Positions 35,481-43,768 of a DNA stretch of 64,000 nucleotides are shown here, piece after piece; within the stretch, counting starts at the first letter, position 1, and every line of letters begins with the position of its first letter. A program made the position numbers and the translations under genes. This DNA comes from Castellaniella sp. (GTDB taxonomy: Bacteria; Pseudomonadota; Gammaproteobacteria; Burkholderiales; Burkholderiaceae_B): positions 1,116,001 through 1,180,000 of the forward strand of contig NZ_JAUCCU010000001.1 of assembly GCF_034675845.1 (NCBI RefSeq), written 5' to 3'. The notes beneath the pieces were generated by a model, which did no database searches, was not told the DNA's origin, and worked only from the letters and a program-made list of their open reading frames with translations.

Positions 35481-36530
35481 ATGACCTCTCCTAATGCTTC
35501 CGACCCCCGCCTGATGGCGCTACATCTTTGGCTAGACCAACAGGACAGCGCCCTGGGCTTGCAGGCCGATAGCCTGGTGCCTGTGTCTGGCGATGCCAGC
35601 TTTCGGCGGTATTTCCGCCTGCAGGCAGCCAAAGGCCCCCTGATCGTCATGGATGCCCCGCCCCCGCACGAGGACTGTACGTCTTTCGTCGAGGCCGCAG
35701 CACGATTGGCCGCCGGCGGGCTGCGCGTCCCCGATATTTTGGCCCAGGACCAGACCCACGGCTTTTTACTACTGACCGACATGGGACGCCAGACCTTTTT
35801 CCAGGCGATCCAGGCGGGGGCCACCCAGGACGACGCCACCTGGCAGCAGCACATGCGGGGGGCCTTGCGTGCCTTGGTGCGCCTGCAGCACTGCGACACA
35901 GACGGGCTGCCCACCTATGATGCCAGCCGCCTGCTGCAAGAACTTTCCCTATTTCCCCAATGGTACCTGCAGGCCCACCTGGGCGTCACCCCGGACGCCG
36001 ACACCCAGGCCATGCTGACCCGCACCTTCGCCCTGTTGGTCGGCCAGACAGCGACCCAACCCCAGGTGTTCGTGCACCGCGATTATCATTCACCCAATCT
36101 CATGATCGGCATGGGCGCCCCGGATTTCGTCCCTGGCATTATTGATTTTCAGGATGCTGTGCTAGGCCCCATCAGCTATGACCTCGCCTCGCTGGTGATG
36201 GACGCCCGCACCACCTGGGACGAAAGCCAGCAATTGGACTGGGCCATCCGCTACTGGGAACACGCCCGCACCGCCGGCTTGCCTGTCCCTGCGGATTTCA
36301 CTGAATTCCATACCCAATACGAATGGATGGGACTGCAGCGCAACTTGCGCATCCTGGGCATATTCGCCCGACTCGCGCTGCGCGATGCCAAGCCTCAGTA
36401 TCTGGACCACATCCCGCGCGTCCGAGCTTATGTCAACCAAGTCGCCAGTCGCTACCAGGTGTTCCATCCCTTGCTGCGCATGCTGGAACACGCCGAGAAC
36501 GCCCCCACCCGCGACGGCTATTCATTCTGA
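35481..36530 (+). CDS. amgK: N-acetylmuramate/N-acetylglucosamine kinase AmgK (aminoglycoside phosphotransferase fold)
   Basis: A 349-residue sugar kinase. It has the APH-fold phosphate loop VPVSGDASFRRYFRL near residue 30, the catalytic loop FVHRDYHSPNLM (HxD-x4-N) near 198 and the metal-binding IIDFQDAVLGPISYDLASL. AmgK phosphorylates MurNAc at the anomeric carbon in the peptidoglycan recycling shunt that bypasses MurA and gives intrinsic fosfomycin tolerance. The assignment rests on the fused-end pairing with murU (TGATG, one-base overlap) and on the position divergent from lptD, as in Pseudomonas. Confidence 0.9.
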   Translation: MTSPNASDPRLMALHLWLDQQDSALGLQADSLVPVSGDASFRRYFRLQAAKGPLIVMDAPPPHEDCTSFVEAAARLAAGGLRVPDILAQDQTHGFLLLTDMGRQTFFQAIQAGATQDDATWQQHMRGALRALVRLQHCDTDGLPTYDASRLLQELSLFPQWYLQAHLGVTPDADTQAMLTRTFALLVGQTATQPQVFVHRDYHSPNLMIGMGAPDFVPGIIDFQDAVLGPISYDLASLVMDARTTWDESQQLDWAIRYWEHARTAGLPVPADFTEFHTQYEWMGLQRNLRILGIFARLALRDAKPQYLDHIPRVRAYVNQVASRYQVFHPLLRMLEHAENAPTRDGYSF

Positions 36531-37243
36531 TGCGCGCCATGATCCTGGCTGCGGGACGCGGCGAACGCATGCGCCCCCTGACCGACCATTGCCCCAAACC
36601 CCTGCTGCCTGTAGGCGGCCAGCCCCTGATCACCTGGCACCTGCAGGCCCTGGCCCAGGCCGGCATCCGGGATATCCTGATCAACCACGCCTGGTTGGGC
36701 GAGCAGATCGAGGCCGCCCTGGGCAATGGTCAACCCTGGAGCGTCCGTCTGCAGTATTCGCGCGAAACCCAGGCGCTGGAAACCGCCGGCGGCATTGCCC
36801 GCGCGCTGCCGTTCTTCCAGGACCAGCCCTTTTTGGTCGTCAACGGCGATATCTGGTGCGACTGGGACCCCGCCCAGGCACTACGCTGGGCCGACAAGCT
36901 ATCCCCCCGCGCCCAGGCCCATCTGCTGCTGGTCGACAATCCCGATCACCATCCTGACGGGGACTTCTCCCTGTACCCAGATGGCCGGGTGGATGAAAAG
37001 CAGGCCGCCTCTGCAGACATCCCGTGCCTGACCTTCGCCGGCATCGGCCTGTACCGCCCCAGCCTGTTCGCCACGACATCCCCCGACCACCCCGCCCCGC
37101 TGGCCCCCCTGCTGCGCCAGGCTATGGCCGGACAAGCCGTCCAAGGCACCCACCACCTAGGCAGTTGGGTCGATGTCGGCACCCCTCAACGCCTGGCTCT
37201 GCTGGATGCCCGTCTGCGCGGAAAAATTCGCAACCAACTGTAG
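36530..37243 (+). CDS. murU: N-acetylmuramate alpha-1-phosphate uridylyltransferase
   Basis: A 237-residue nucleotidyltransferase. It begins MRAMILAAGRGERMRPLTD with the GXGXRXXPLT signature, followed by PKPLLPVGGQPLI, NGDIWCDWD with the metal-binding Asp, and YSRETQALETAGGI. MurU makes UDP-MurNAc from MurNAc-1-phosphate in the cell-wall recycling pathway. The ATG at 36530 overlaps the amgK stop by one base; the longer frame upstream lies inside amgK and is not needed. Confidence 0.92.
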   Translation: MRAMILAAGRGERMRPLTDHCPKPLLPVGGQPLITWHLQALAQAGIRDILINHAWLGEQIEAALGNGQPWSVRLQYSRETQALETAGGIARALPFFQDQPFLVVNGDIWCDWDPAQALRWADKLSPRAQAHLLLVDNPDHHPDGDFSLYPDGRVDEKQAASADIPCLTFAGIGLYRPSLFATTSPDHPAPLAPLLRQAMAGQAVQGTHHLGSWVDVGTPQRLALLDARLRGKIRNQL

Positions 37244-37345
37244 ACATCGGGGCAAACACTCCCCTTAAACCGTTTATGCTTATGGGTTTCAGCACAGGCA
37301 TCCACCGAGGATGCCCAGTACCCCGCCTTGCCCCCAGGAATGCTT

Positions 37346-38065
37346 ATGTCTTTTGGATCCAACCGCCCCACGTTCAAGCCCACCCCCTACGGCTATACCC
37401 GCCGCAGCCGGGGCATTCCACGCTGGTTATTGCTGCTGATCACGGGCATCGTGCTGGGCGCAGGCGGCGTATTGTTCCTGCAACGCAGCTATGGCCCTCA
37501 GCGCCTGACCGTCGAGCAATCCGAGCAGCTGCGCATGGACCTGAACACCACCAACCTGGAAAACCAGCGCCTGAACAACGAAGCCAAGACCATCCGCCAG
37601 GATATTTCTCAGGTCAAGGAGTCCCAGGCAGCCCAGGACGTCCGCATGCAGCAGTTGCGCAAGCAAACTGCCGATATGGAAGCTGGTGTGGCCAATCTGA
37701 TTGCCGCCATTCCGCCTGATCCGCGCGGCACGACCCCCGGCATTCGCTACGCCGACCTGACCGTCCAGGACGGTCAACTGGACTACCAGATACTGCTGAT
37801 TCAGGACTTGGCCGAAGGCCAGACCGAAACCCCCAATCTACGGGGCGAGATCAAGCTGGTCGGCGTGGGCACCTACCCCAATGGCAATACAGGATATGTG
37901 GATCTGATTGCGCAACCCCTGGAAATGGGCCGCTACATCGTCGTCAGTGGCCAGGCCGATCTGCCCAAGGCCTATCGCCTGCGCCAAGTCACCATCCAAG
38001 TCGTGGGCGAGGGTTCGGATACGGTCATCGCAACCCGCACCCTGAGGGTCACCACCGTCAAATAA
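37346..38065 (+). CDS. single-pass membrane protein with periplasmic coiled coil, function unknown
   Basis: About 239 residues. A basic cytoplasmic N-terminus (PYGYTRRSRGIPR) precedes one membrane helix (WLLLLITGIVLGAGGVLFL, about residues 27-45). A predicted coiled coil rich in Gln, Asn and Lys follows (about 55-115), then a beta-rich domain of about 115 residues. It may belong to DUF6776, but that is a guess. The ATG at 37346 has AGGA six bases upstream; ATG 37340 and TTG 37328 are alternatives. The layout is that of envelope-associated proteins, but no function can be named. Confidence 0.7.
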   Translation: MSFGSNRPTFKPTPYGYTRRSRGIPRWLLLLITGIVLGAGGVLFLQRSYGPQRLTVEQSEQLRMDLNTTNLENQRLNNEAKTIRQDISQVKESQAAQDVRMQQLRKQTADMEAGVANLIAAIPPDPRGTTPGIRYADLTVQDGQLDYQILLIQDLAEGQTETPNLRGEIKLVGVGTYPNGNTGYVDLIAQPLEMGRYIVVSGQADLPKAYRLRQVTIQVVGEGSDTVIATRTLRVTTVK

Positions 38066-38071
38066 AGCCCA

Positions 38072-38095
38072 GCAACACGTCAGCTGACGTGTTGC
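38072..38095. terminator. 24-bp perfect palindrome between convergent genes, likely bidirectional terminator
   Basis: GCAACACGTCAG (38072-38083) is followed directly by its reverse complement CTGACGTGTTGC (38084-38095). The right half codes the last residues of GlnQ (LQHVS), so the stop codon of glnQ lies inside the palindrome. It stands 6 bases after the stop of the membrane protein. The stem is strong but no U-tract follows on either strand. Confidence 0.55.
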
Positions 38096-38808
38096 AGAAA
38101 GTCCTTCAGGCGCTGGCTGGGAGGATTGTTCAGCAGGACCTCGGGCACGCCGTCCTCGGCGATCTTGCCCTGGTCCATGAAGATCAAGCGGCTACCGACC
38201 TTGCGAGCGAATTCCATTTCGTGCGTGACCACAATCATGGTCATGCCTTCCTCGGCCACATCCTGCATCACCCGCAGAACTTCGTGGCGCAGTTCAGGGT
38301 CCAGAGCCGATGTAGGCTCGTCAAACAGCATCAACAGGGGCTTGATGGCCAGCGCCCGCGCAATCGCCACGCGCTGTTGCTGTCCGCCGGAAAGCTGTCC
38401 GGGGTAGTGATTCGCACGTTCGGCCAAGCCGACCTTGGCAAGCAGTTCCTGGGCCTGCTGGCGAGCCTGGGATTTTGGCACGCCCCGTGTGTGCACGGGG
38501 CCGAACATGACGTTTTCCAGCGCCGTCAGCTGAGGAAACAGATTGAACTGCTGAAATACCATGCCGGCCTCGCGGCGCAGTTCACGCACCTCAGAGGCCT
38601 TGCCCAACACGCTGAGGCCATTGACGATGATATCCCCGCCCTGAATGGTTTCCAGGACATTAATGCAACGCAAAAATGTGGATTTGCCCGAGCCCGACGG
38701 CCCGACCACCACCACGACCTCGCCCGCATCAATAGAAAGGCTGATCCCATCGAGCACCACATTGTCGCCAAAGCTTTTGGTGACATTTTTGAATTCAACA
38801 ATGCTCAT
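38080..38808 (-). CDS. glnQ: polar amino-acid ABC importer, ATPase subunit
   Basis: A 242-residue ABC ATPase of the PAAT (glutamine/histidine) family. Walker A is VGPSGSGKSTFLRC, the signature is GQLSGGQQQRVAIARAL, Walker B is LLMLFDEPTSALDPE, and the switch His is in IVVTHEMEFAR. The DEPTSALDPELRHEVLRVM block is typical for GlnQ/HisP. It overlaps the permease gene by 4 bases and is the last cistron of the glnH-glnP-glnQ operon. Confidence 0.92.
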   Translation of the reverse strand: MSIVEFKNVTKSFGDNVVLDGISLSIDAGEVVVVVGPSGSGKSTFLRCINVLETIQGGDIIVNGLSVLGKASEVRELRREAGMVFQQFNLFPQLTALENVMFGPVHTRGVPKSQARQQAQELLAKVGLAERANHYPGQLSGGQQQRVAIARALAIKPLLMLFDEPTSALDPELRHEVLRVMQDVAEEGMTMIVVTHEMEFARKVGSRLIFMDQGKIAEDGVPEVLLNNPPSQRLKDFLQHVS

Positions 38809-39644
38809 ACGATGCGGGTCCGGTGTTCGATGAATTTAAGCGCCAGGGCAATGAACCCGGTCATGATCAGATAGATGACGGCCACCGCCCCCCAGATCTC
38901 GACCGCCCGGAAATTGCCCGCAATGATTTCCTGGCCCTGACGGGTGAGCTCGGCCACCCCGATGACGATAAACAGCGAGGAGTCCTTCAGGCTGATGATG
39001 CACTGATTGCCCATGGTGGGAATCATGCGGCGCAAGGCCACAGGCCCGATGATGTGGGCCAGGATCTTATAGAACGGCAAGCCCATGGCCTGACCGGCTT
39101 CTTGTAAACCTTTAGGGACGGACAACAGCCCGCCGCGAACGATTTCGGCGATATAGGCGCCGGAATTGATCATCAGGGTGACGGTCGCCGCTGTAAAGCC
39201 ATCAATGCGCAGATTGACCAGCAAGGGCAGCGCAAAATAAATGAACATCACCTGCACTACGATCGGGGTGCCGCGCACGACAAGAATATAAATCTGGGCA
39301 ATCAGCGACAACACCACAGGCGCCCAGGCCATGCCGCGCCAGACAATCAGCACCAGCACCAGCAGGCGCAATCCCCACCAGACGGCGCTGGACAAACCGG
39401 CCAAGGGGCCTGTCTCCAGCCAGGAAAACACCCACATCAGGGCGTACAGCAGCACCAGGCCAACAGCGCCCCAGCCCAAATTGCGGCGGGTGATGGGGAC
39501 TGGCACATAAGTGACGACCACCCCGGCCAAGCCGCCGATGATCGTCCCCCCTACCAGCCCGATCAGCGTGATCTGGACGGTCATCCAGGCGCCGGCCATG
39601 AGGTCGGGCCAGGCAGCCCAGATAGCAGACCATTCAAAAGTCAC
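38805..39644 (-). CDS. glnP: polar amino-acid ABC importer, permease subunit
   Basis: A 279-residue membrane protein. The PAAT family EAA loop is present as EAGQAMGLPFYKILAHIIGPVALRRMIPTM near residue 195, and RGTPIVVQVMFIYFALP is the usual start of the transport domain. The N-terminal part is longer than in E. coli GlnP (219 residues), with two extra hydrophobic segments. Translation starts at a GTG. It lies 18 bases after glnH. Confidence 0.88.
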   Translation of the reverse strand: MTFEWSAIWAAWPDLMAGAWMTVQITLIGLVGGTIIGGLAGVVVTYVPVPITRRNLGWGAVGLVLLYALMWVFSWLETGPLAGLSSAVWWGLRLLVLVLIVWRGMAWAPVVLSLIAQIYILVVRGTPIVVQVMFIYFALPLLVNLRIDGFTAATVTLMINSGAYIAEIVRGGLLSVPKGLQEAGQAMGLPFYKILAHIIGPVALRRMIPTMGNQCIISLKDSSLFIVIGVAELTRQGQEIIAGNFRAVEIWGAVAVIYLIMTGFIALALKFIEHRTRIV

Positions 39645-39662
39645 GATGATGTCCTGTCCTGA

Positions 39663-40409
39663 TTAATCGGGCTTCTTGCCGAACCAGGTTTCGTAGAGCT
39701 TGTCGTAGGTGCCGTCGGCTTTGATGTCGGCCAGCGCTTTGTTGACGACGACGACCAGATCGCTGCCCTTCGGGAACGCAATACCATAGAAGTCGCCGCT
39801 TTTCAGGGAACCCACGACCTTGACCTTGCCTTTACCGGCGGTATTGGCGTAGTACTGGACGTTCGGGGTATCGTGCACCACGGCATCCACCCGGTTCGTG
39901 GCCAATTCCAGGAAGGCATTGTCGATATTGGGGAAGAGTTTGAGCTTTGCCGAGGGCACATTGGCCTTCATGTAGTCCACTGTCGCGGTGCCGATCTTGA
40001 CGGCCACGGTTTTGTCTTCCAGGTCTTTGGCGGTCTTGATGGTGCTGCTTTCGGGCACCAGAATGGCCAGGCCGGACTCATAGTAGGGATCGGAGAAGTC
40101 GATGACTTCGGCACGATCGGGACGAATGGTGATGCCAGCCAGCGCAGCATCGATATTGCGGGTCTGCAGGCCCGGAATGATGCCATTGAAGTCCATCGGC
40201 TGCAGGCGGTATTTGAGACCGGCCTTGTTGGCAATGGCTTCCCATAACTGGATGTCAAAGCCGGTGTATTTGCCGTCTTGCTTGAACTCGAAGGGCACGA
40301 AGGCCGTATCGGTGGCGATGATGAGTTCTTTGTCGGCGGCCTGCGCGGTGGGCAGCACCAGGGCAAAGGCCAGCCCCATCAGGGCTGCTTTAAAGGTTTT
40401 GGGCAACAT
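39663..40409 (-). CDS. glnH: periplasmic glutamine/polar amino-acid binding protein
   Basis: A 248-residue solute-binding protein with a signal peptide (MLPKTFKAALMGLAFALVLPTAQA). Mature family blocks are ELIIATDTAFVPFEFKQDGKYTGFDIQLW, GLQTRNIDAALAGITIRPDRAEVIDFSDPYY and FPKGSDLVVVVNKAL, very close to GlnH of E. coli (also 248 residues). The ATG at 40409 has AAGGAG six bases upstream; the frame upstream to 40445 is not needed. It is the first gene of the glnHPQ operon. Confidence 0.92.
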   Translation of the reverse strand: MLPKTFKAALMGLAFALVLPTAQAADKELIIATDTAFVPFEFKQDGKYTGFDIQLWEAIANKAGLKYRLQPMDFNGIIPGLQTRNIDAALAGITIRPDRAEVIDFSDPYYESGLAILVPESSTIKTAKDLEDKTVAVKIGTATVDYMKANVPSAKLKLFPNIDNAFLELATNRVDAVVHDTPNVQYYANTAGKGKVKVVGSLKSGDFYGIAFPKGSDLVVVVNKALADIKADGTYDKLYETWFGKKPD

Positions 40410-40476
40410 CCAGGTCTCCTTGTGGGATGGGTTGATCGCAGCCAACAGGCCACATCAGGCGTTCATGTTAACTGAA

Positions 40477-40520
40477 AGACCCGGGCGGTCCGCCAGCACA
40501 TTGGCGAAAATCCCGGGTCT
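40477..40520. terminator. hairpin between metQ and glnH
   Basis: AGACCCGGG (40477-40485) pairs with CCCGGGTCT (40512-40520), and inside it CGCCA (40491-40495) pairs with TGGCG (40502-40506). On the minus strand a short TTTC follows. It lies 60 bases after the metQ stop and 67 bases before the glnH start, so it could end the metNIQ transcript or attenuate read-through into glnHPQ. Confidence 0.5.
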
Positions 40521-40580
40521 GGTCATGGTTTTTCGGGAAATCCCCTACGGATCGTTGAGGTTTCCAGGAATACGCCCGGC

Positions 40581-41366
40581 TTAGAAAGCTGGGACGATGG
40601 CACCCTTATATTGGGTCAGGATGAATTCGCGCACCTTGTCCGACTGCAGGGCCTGAATCAGCTTCTTCACGTCCGCATTATCAGTCTGGTCAGCTGGCAC
40701 CACCACCAGGTTGGCATAAGGAGAATCCTTGTCTTCGATGAACAGGGCATCCTTGATCGGGTTCAGCTTGGCTTCCAGCGCGTAGTTGGTGTTGATCAGG
40801 GCCAGATCCACATCAGGCAATACACGCGGCAGGGTGGCGGCCTCCAACTCGCGGAATTTCAGGTTCTTGGGGTTGTCGGCAATGTCGCGCGAAGTCGCCA
40901 GGATATTGCTGGGGTCTTTCAACGTCAGCAGGCCTTGCTTTTGCAGCAGCAGCAAGGCACGGGCACCATTCGAGGGATCATTGGGGATGGCGACCAAGGC
41001 GCCGTCCTTCAGATCCTTGATGTCCTTGATCTTGACTGAGTAGCCGCCAAAGGGCTCGACGTGCACAGCACCCACCGAAACCAGCTTGGTGTCGTGTTCT
41101 TTGTTGAAGGAATCCAGATAGGGCTGGTGCTGGAAGAAATTGGCGCCGATTTGTTTGTCAGCCACCTGCAGGTTGGGCTGGACGTAGTCGGTGAACACCT
41201 TGATGTCCAGGTCCACGCCTTCCTTGGCCAAGTCGGGTTTGATGAATTCCAGCAGTTCGGCATGGGGCACCGGCGTGGCGGCCACCGACAGGGTAGCGGC
41301 ATGGGCGGGTGCGGCAAAAGCCAGCGGCAGCGCCAGCACCAGGGCGGGCACGAATTTCTTCAACAT
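40581..41366 (-). CDS. metQ: D/L-methionine-binding periplasmic protein MetQ
   Basis: A 261-residue NlpA/MetQ family protein. Blocks include ATPVPHAELLEFIKPDLAKEGVDLDI, NFFQHQPYLDSFNKEH, VAIPNDPSNGARALLLLQKQGL and DLALINTNYALEAKLNP. E. coli MetQ is a lipoprotein, but here the signal peptide ends AAPAHA-AT without a lipobox cysteine, so the mature protein should be soluble in the periplasm. The ATG at 41366 has GGAG seven bases upstream; the frame continues to 41588 through the metI end and is not used. Confidence 0.92.
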   Translation of the reverse strand: MLKKFVPALVLALPLAFAAPAHAATLSVAATPVPHAELLEFIKPDLAKEGVDLDIKVFTDYVQPNLQVADKQIGANFFQHQPYLDSFNKEHDTKLVSVGAVHVEPFGGYSVKIKDIKDLKDGALVAIPNDPSNGARALLLLQKQGLLTLKDPSNILATSRDIADNPKNLKFRELEAATLPRVLPDVDLALINTNYALEAKLNPIKDALFIEDKDSPYANLVVVPADQTDNADVKKLIQALQSDKVREFILTQYKGAIVPAF

Positions 41367-41442
41367 GAAAATCTCCTGAGTATCAGTGAATAAACAAAAT
41401 TGCTGCCAGGGCGGGGCATGAGCATGCCGGCGCCCCGCCGCA

Positions 41443-42099
41443 TTACTTGCGATTAAGCCGGGCAACCCAACGATCGCCCAGTACTTGAAACACCTGCACC
41501 ATGATGACCAGAATGACCACAGTGACGGCCATGACATCGCCCTGATAGCGCTGATAGCCATAGCGCACGGCCAAATCCCCCAGGCCACCCCCGCCGATCA
41601 CACCCGACATGGCCGAATAGCCCACCAGGGTGATGGCAGTCACCACGACGGCAGCCAGGATGCCGGTAGTGGCCTCGGGCAGCAGCGCCCACAGCACCGT
41701 CTGGCGCGACGTGGCGCCCATGGAACGGCAGGCCTCGCTGACCCCTGGGTCCAGTTCACGCAGGACATTCTCGACCAGGCGGGCAAAAAACGGCGCGGCG
41801 CTGGCCACCAAGGGCGGAATCGAGCCCTGCACCCCCAGCGCCGTCCCCACCAGCAGACGCGACATGGGAATCATCACGATCAACAAAATCAGAAATGGCA
41901 CGGAACGCAGCACATTGACGATAAAAGCGACGCTCTGGTAGGTGCCTCGGTGGCTCATCATCTGACCAGGGCTGGTCAAAAACAGCAGCACCCCCACCGG
42001 CAGTCCGATCAGGATGGTGAACAGCAGGGAAAAGCCGGTCATCAACAAGGTATCGACCGTGGCTTCGCCGATCAACCACCAATCTACATTGGCCATCAT
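41443..42099 (-). CDS. metI: methionine ABC importer, permease MetI
   Basis: A 218-residue permease with about five membrane helices. RSVPFLILLIVMIPMSRLLVGT and the EAA loop EACRSMGATSRQTVLWALLPEA are typical of MetI, followed by VTAITLVGYSAMSGVIGGGGLGDLAVRYGYQRY. Length equals E. coli MetI (217). It overlaps metN by 4 bases and lies 76 bases before metQ. Confidence 0.95.
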   Translation of the reverse strand: MMANVDWWLIGEATVDTLLMTGFSLLFTILIGLPVGVLLFLTSPGQMMSHRGTYQSVAFIVNVLRSVPFLILLIVMIPMSRLLVGTALGVQGSIPPLVASAAPFFARLVENVLRELDPGVSEACRSMGATSRQTVLWALLPEATTGILAAVVVTAITLVGYSAMSGVIGGGGLGDLAVRYGYQRYQGDVMAVTVVILVIMVQVFQVLGDRWVARLNRK

Positions 42100-43112
42100 G
42101 TCCGTAGTACCTCGTAGTGCACCCCGGCTTGGTCCAGCATGCCCCCCAGCGCGGCCAGATCCGCCGGCGCACCTTGGGCGGCCACGATCAACTGACCGTA
42201 GGGCGTGTCCTTGATGCGCCCGACCGACCCCTGAAGAATGCTGAGATCCAGGCGCAAGTCCCGGCTGATACGACTGAGCAGCGGCTGGGTCGTGGCATCA
42301 CCACGATAGCTCAGGCGCAGCAAATGCCCCGTCAGCCCATCAGCCATGGCGCGCCAGCCTTCTTCGCCCTCGTCCAGTCCGCTTTCGGACAGCAGAGAAC
42401 GCGTGGCGTCGTGCTGCGGATGCAAAAAGACCTCCAGCACCTGGCCGGACTCGACAATGCGGCCCGATTCAATCACCGCCACCCGGTCACAGACCGTGCG
42501 GATCACATCCATGCTGTGTGTGATCAGCACAATGGTCAGGCCCAACCGTTGATTGATATCCCCCAGCAAACGCAGGATGGACTGGGTGGTTTCCGGGTCC
42601 AGTGCAGAGGTCGCCTCGTCGCACAACAATAAACGGGGCTTGCTGGCCAGCGCCCGGGCAATGCCCACGCGCTGCTGCTGGCCGCCCGACAACTGACCGG
42701 GATACTTGTGGGTCTGATCGGACAGGCCAACCAAGGCCAGCACTTCCTCGGCGCGGGCAATACGTGCCGCACGCGACATACCGGACAAGCGCAGCGGAAA
42801 GCACACATTGTCCATGACCGTGCGCGCCCGCAAGAGATTGAAGTGTTGAAACACCATGCCCACCTGACGGCGGTATTCGCGCAGCTGGGCATCGGTATAA
42901 GCGGTAATGTCGCGGCCATCCACCCGCACGGCGCCTTCGGTGGGCCGTTCCAGCAAGTTCAGCATACGAATCAGCGTGCTCTTGCCTGCGCCAGAGCGGC
43001 CGATGATGCCAAAGACTTCGCCTTCGCGGATATTCAGATTGATATCGGCCAGCGCATGCACGGTGCGCCCAGCCGAAGCAAAGGTCTTACGGATGTTCTC
43101 GAGATCGATCAA
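42096..43112 (-). CDS. metN: methionine ABC importer, ATPase MetN
   Basis: A 338-residue ABC ATPase. Walker A is IGRSGAGKSTLIRM, the signature is GQLSGGQQQRVGIARAL, Walker B is LLLCDEATSALDPE and the switch His is in VLITHSMDVI. A C-terminal NIL/ACT-like domain (about 265-338, ILQGSVGRIKDTPYGQLIVAAQG) is the regulatory domain that binds methionine and inhibits transport in E. coli MetN. It is the first gene of metNIQ. The 107-base gap upstream holds no recognised SAM riboswitch. Confidence 0.95.
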   Translation of the reverse strand: MIDLENIRKTFASAGRTVHALADINLNIREGEVFGIIGRSGAGKSTLIRMLNLLERPTEGAVRVDGRDITAYTDAQLREYRRQVGMVFQHFNLLRARTVMDNVCFPLRLSGMSRAARIARAEEVLALVGLSDQTHKYPGQLSGGQQQRVGIARALASKPRLLLCDEATSALDPETTQSILRLLGDINQRLGLTIVLITHSMDVIRTVCDRVAVIESGRIVESGQVLEVFLHPQHDATRSLLSESGLDEGEEGWRAMADGLTGHLLRLSYRGDATTQPLLSRISRDLRLDLSILQGSVGRIKDTPYGQLIVAAQGAPADLAALGGMLDQAGVHYEVLRT

Positions 43113-43219
43113 GAGTCAGGGTCACTAAAATTACAACGTCCCGGATCAGCAGGACCTGAGCCGAGAATTTACCATGGGGATTCCTAGGATTAACCCTGTA
43201 GCATATAACAAAATCTTAT

Positions 43220-43685
43220 TTAACGCCGCCGACCGGATGGCTTGTTGGCATACATATCCGTATCCGCGTGCTTCAGCAGGGTCTCGGGATCACGCACATC
43301 GTCAGGCCAGCAGGCCACGCCTATGGCCGCCCCCAGCCGAGCTGTCGCGCTGGCAGGCAGATCCTTCAAGGTTTCCAGCGGGGCTTCAATCAGAGCCTGG
43401 AGCTTGGCCTTGAAGGCCGATAAGGTGCTGGACGACTGTTGGGCGGAAACCGGCACACCTTCAGGAAAAGCAGCCTCCAGCACGGAGGACGAGCCATGCA
43501 CATGAAAATGCACGGCCTGCGCGATGCGCGATGCGCGATGCCATGGCCCGCATATATTGATCTGAAAACTGGCCAATATTGCGGCTGGCGGACCAATAAA
43601 AGGTGCCGCCCAGCGTAACCGCCACCAATATAATCAGCAGCACATACGGCAGGATCAGAGAAACCCGCAAGGATCGCAAATTCAT
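43220..43685 (-). pseudogene. decayed membrane diguanylate cyclase (GGDEF) with 7-bp repeat frameshift and internal deletion
   Basis: From the ATG at 43685 the frame gives an N-terminal membrane anchor (SLRVSLILPYVLLIILVAVTL) and runs to MRAMASRIAHRAG. The true continuation, SRIAQAVHFHVHGSSSVLEAAF, lies in another frame. The switch falls in a run of three 7-bp units (43519-43539); with two units the reading is continuous. The C-terminus, LGAAIGVACWPDD through LLKHADTDMYANK, is the end of a GGDEF domain, but the GGDEF motif and the first half of the domain are missing, so an internal deletion also occurred. A restored protein would have about 154 residues against 400 or more for the intact family. 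It borders a two-component/c-di-GMP locus. Confidence 0.8.
43519..43541. repeat. three tandem copies of a 7-bp unit (GCGCGAT)
   Basis: GCGCGAT is repeated three times (43519-43525, 43526-43532, 43533-43539), followed by GC. The unit length is not a multiple of three, so each gain or loss changes the reading frame of the diguanylate cyclase remnant. Such runs arise by slipped-strand mispairing. Confidence 0.95.
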
Positions 43686-43768
43686 TAGACTGTCTGGAGA
43701 TCGCAAATAGCCACGCAAGGCAGTGCACAGGATGATATGCATGCACCACTAAAAAGCACATTCATAAT

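Noticed and set aside
43113..43219. SAM riboswitch upstream of metN
   Set aside because: The gap is only 107 bases and shows none of the paired elements of known SAM riboswitch classes.
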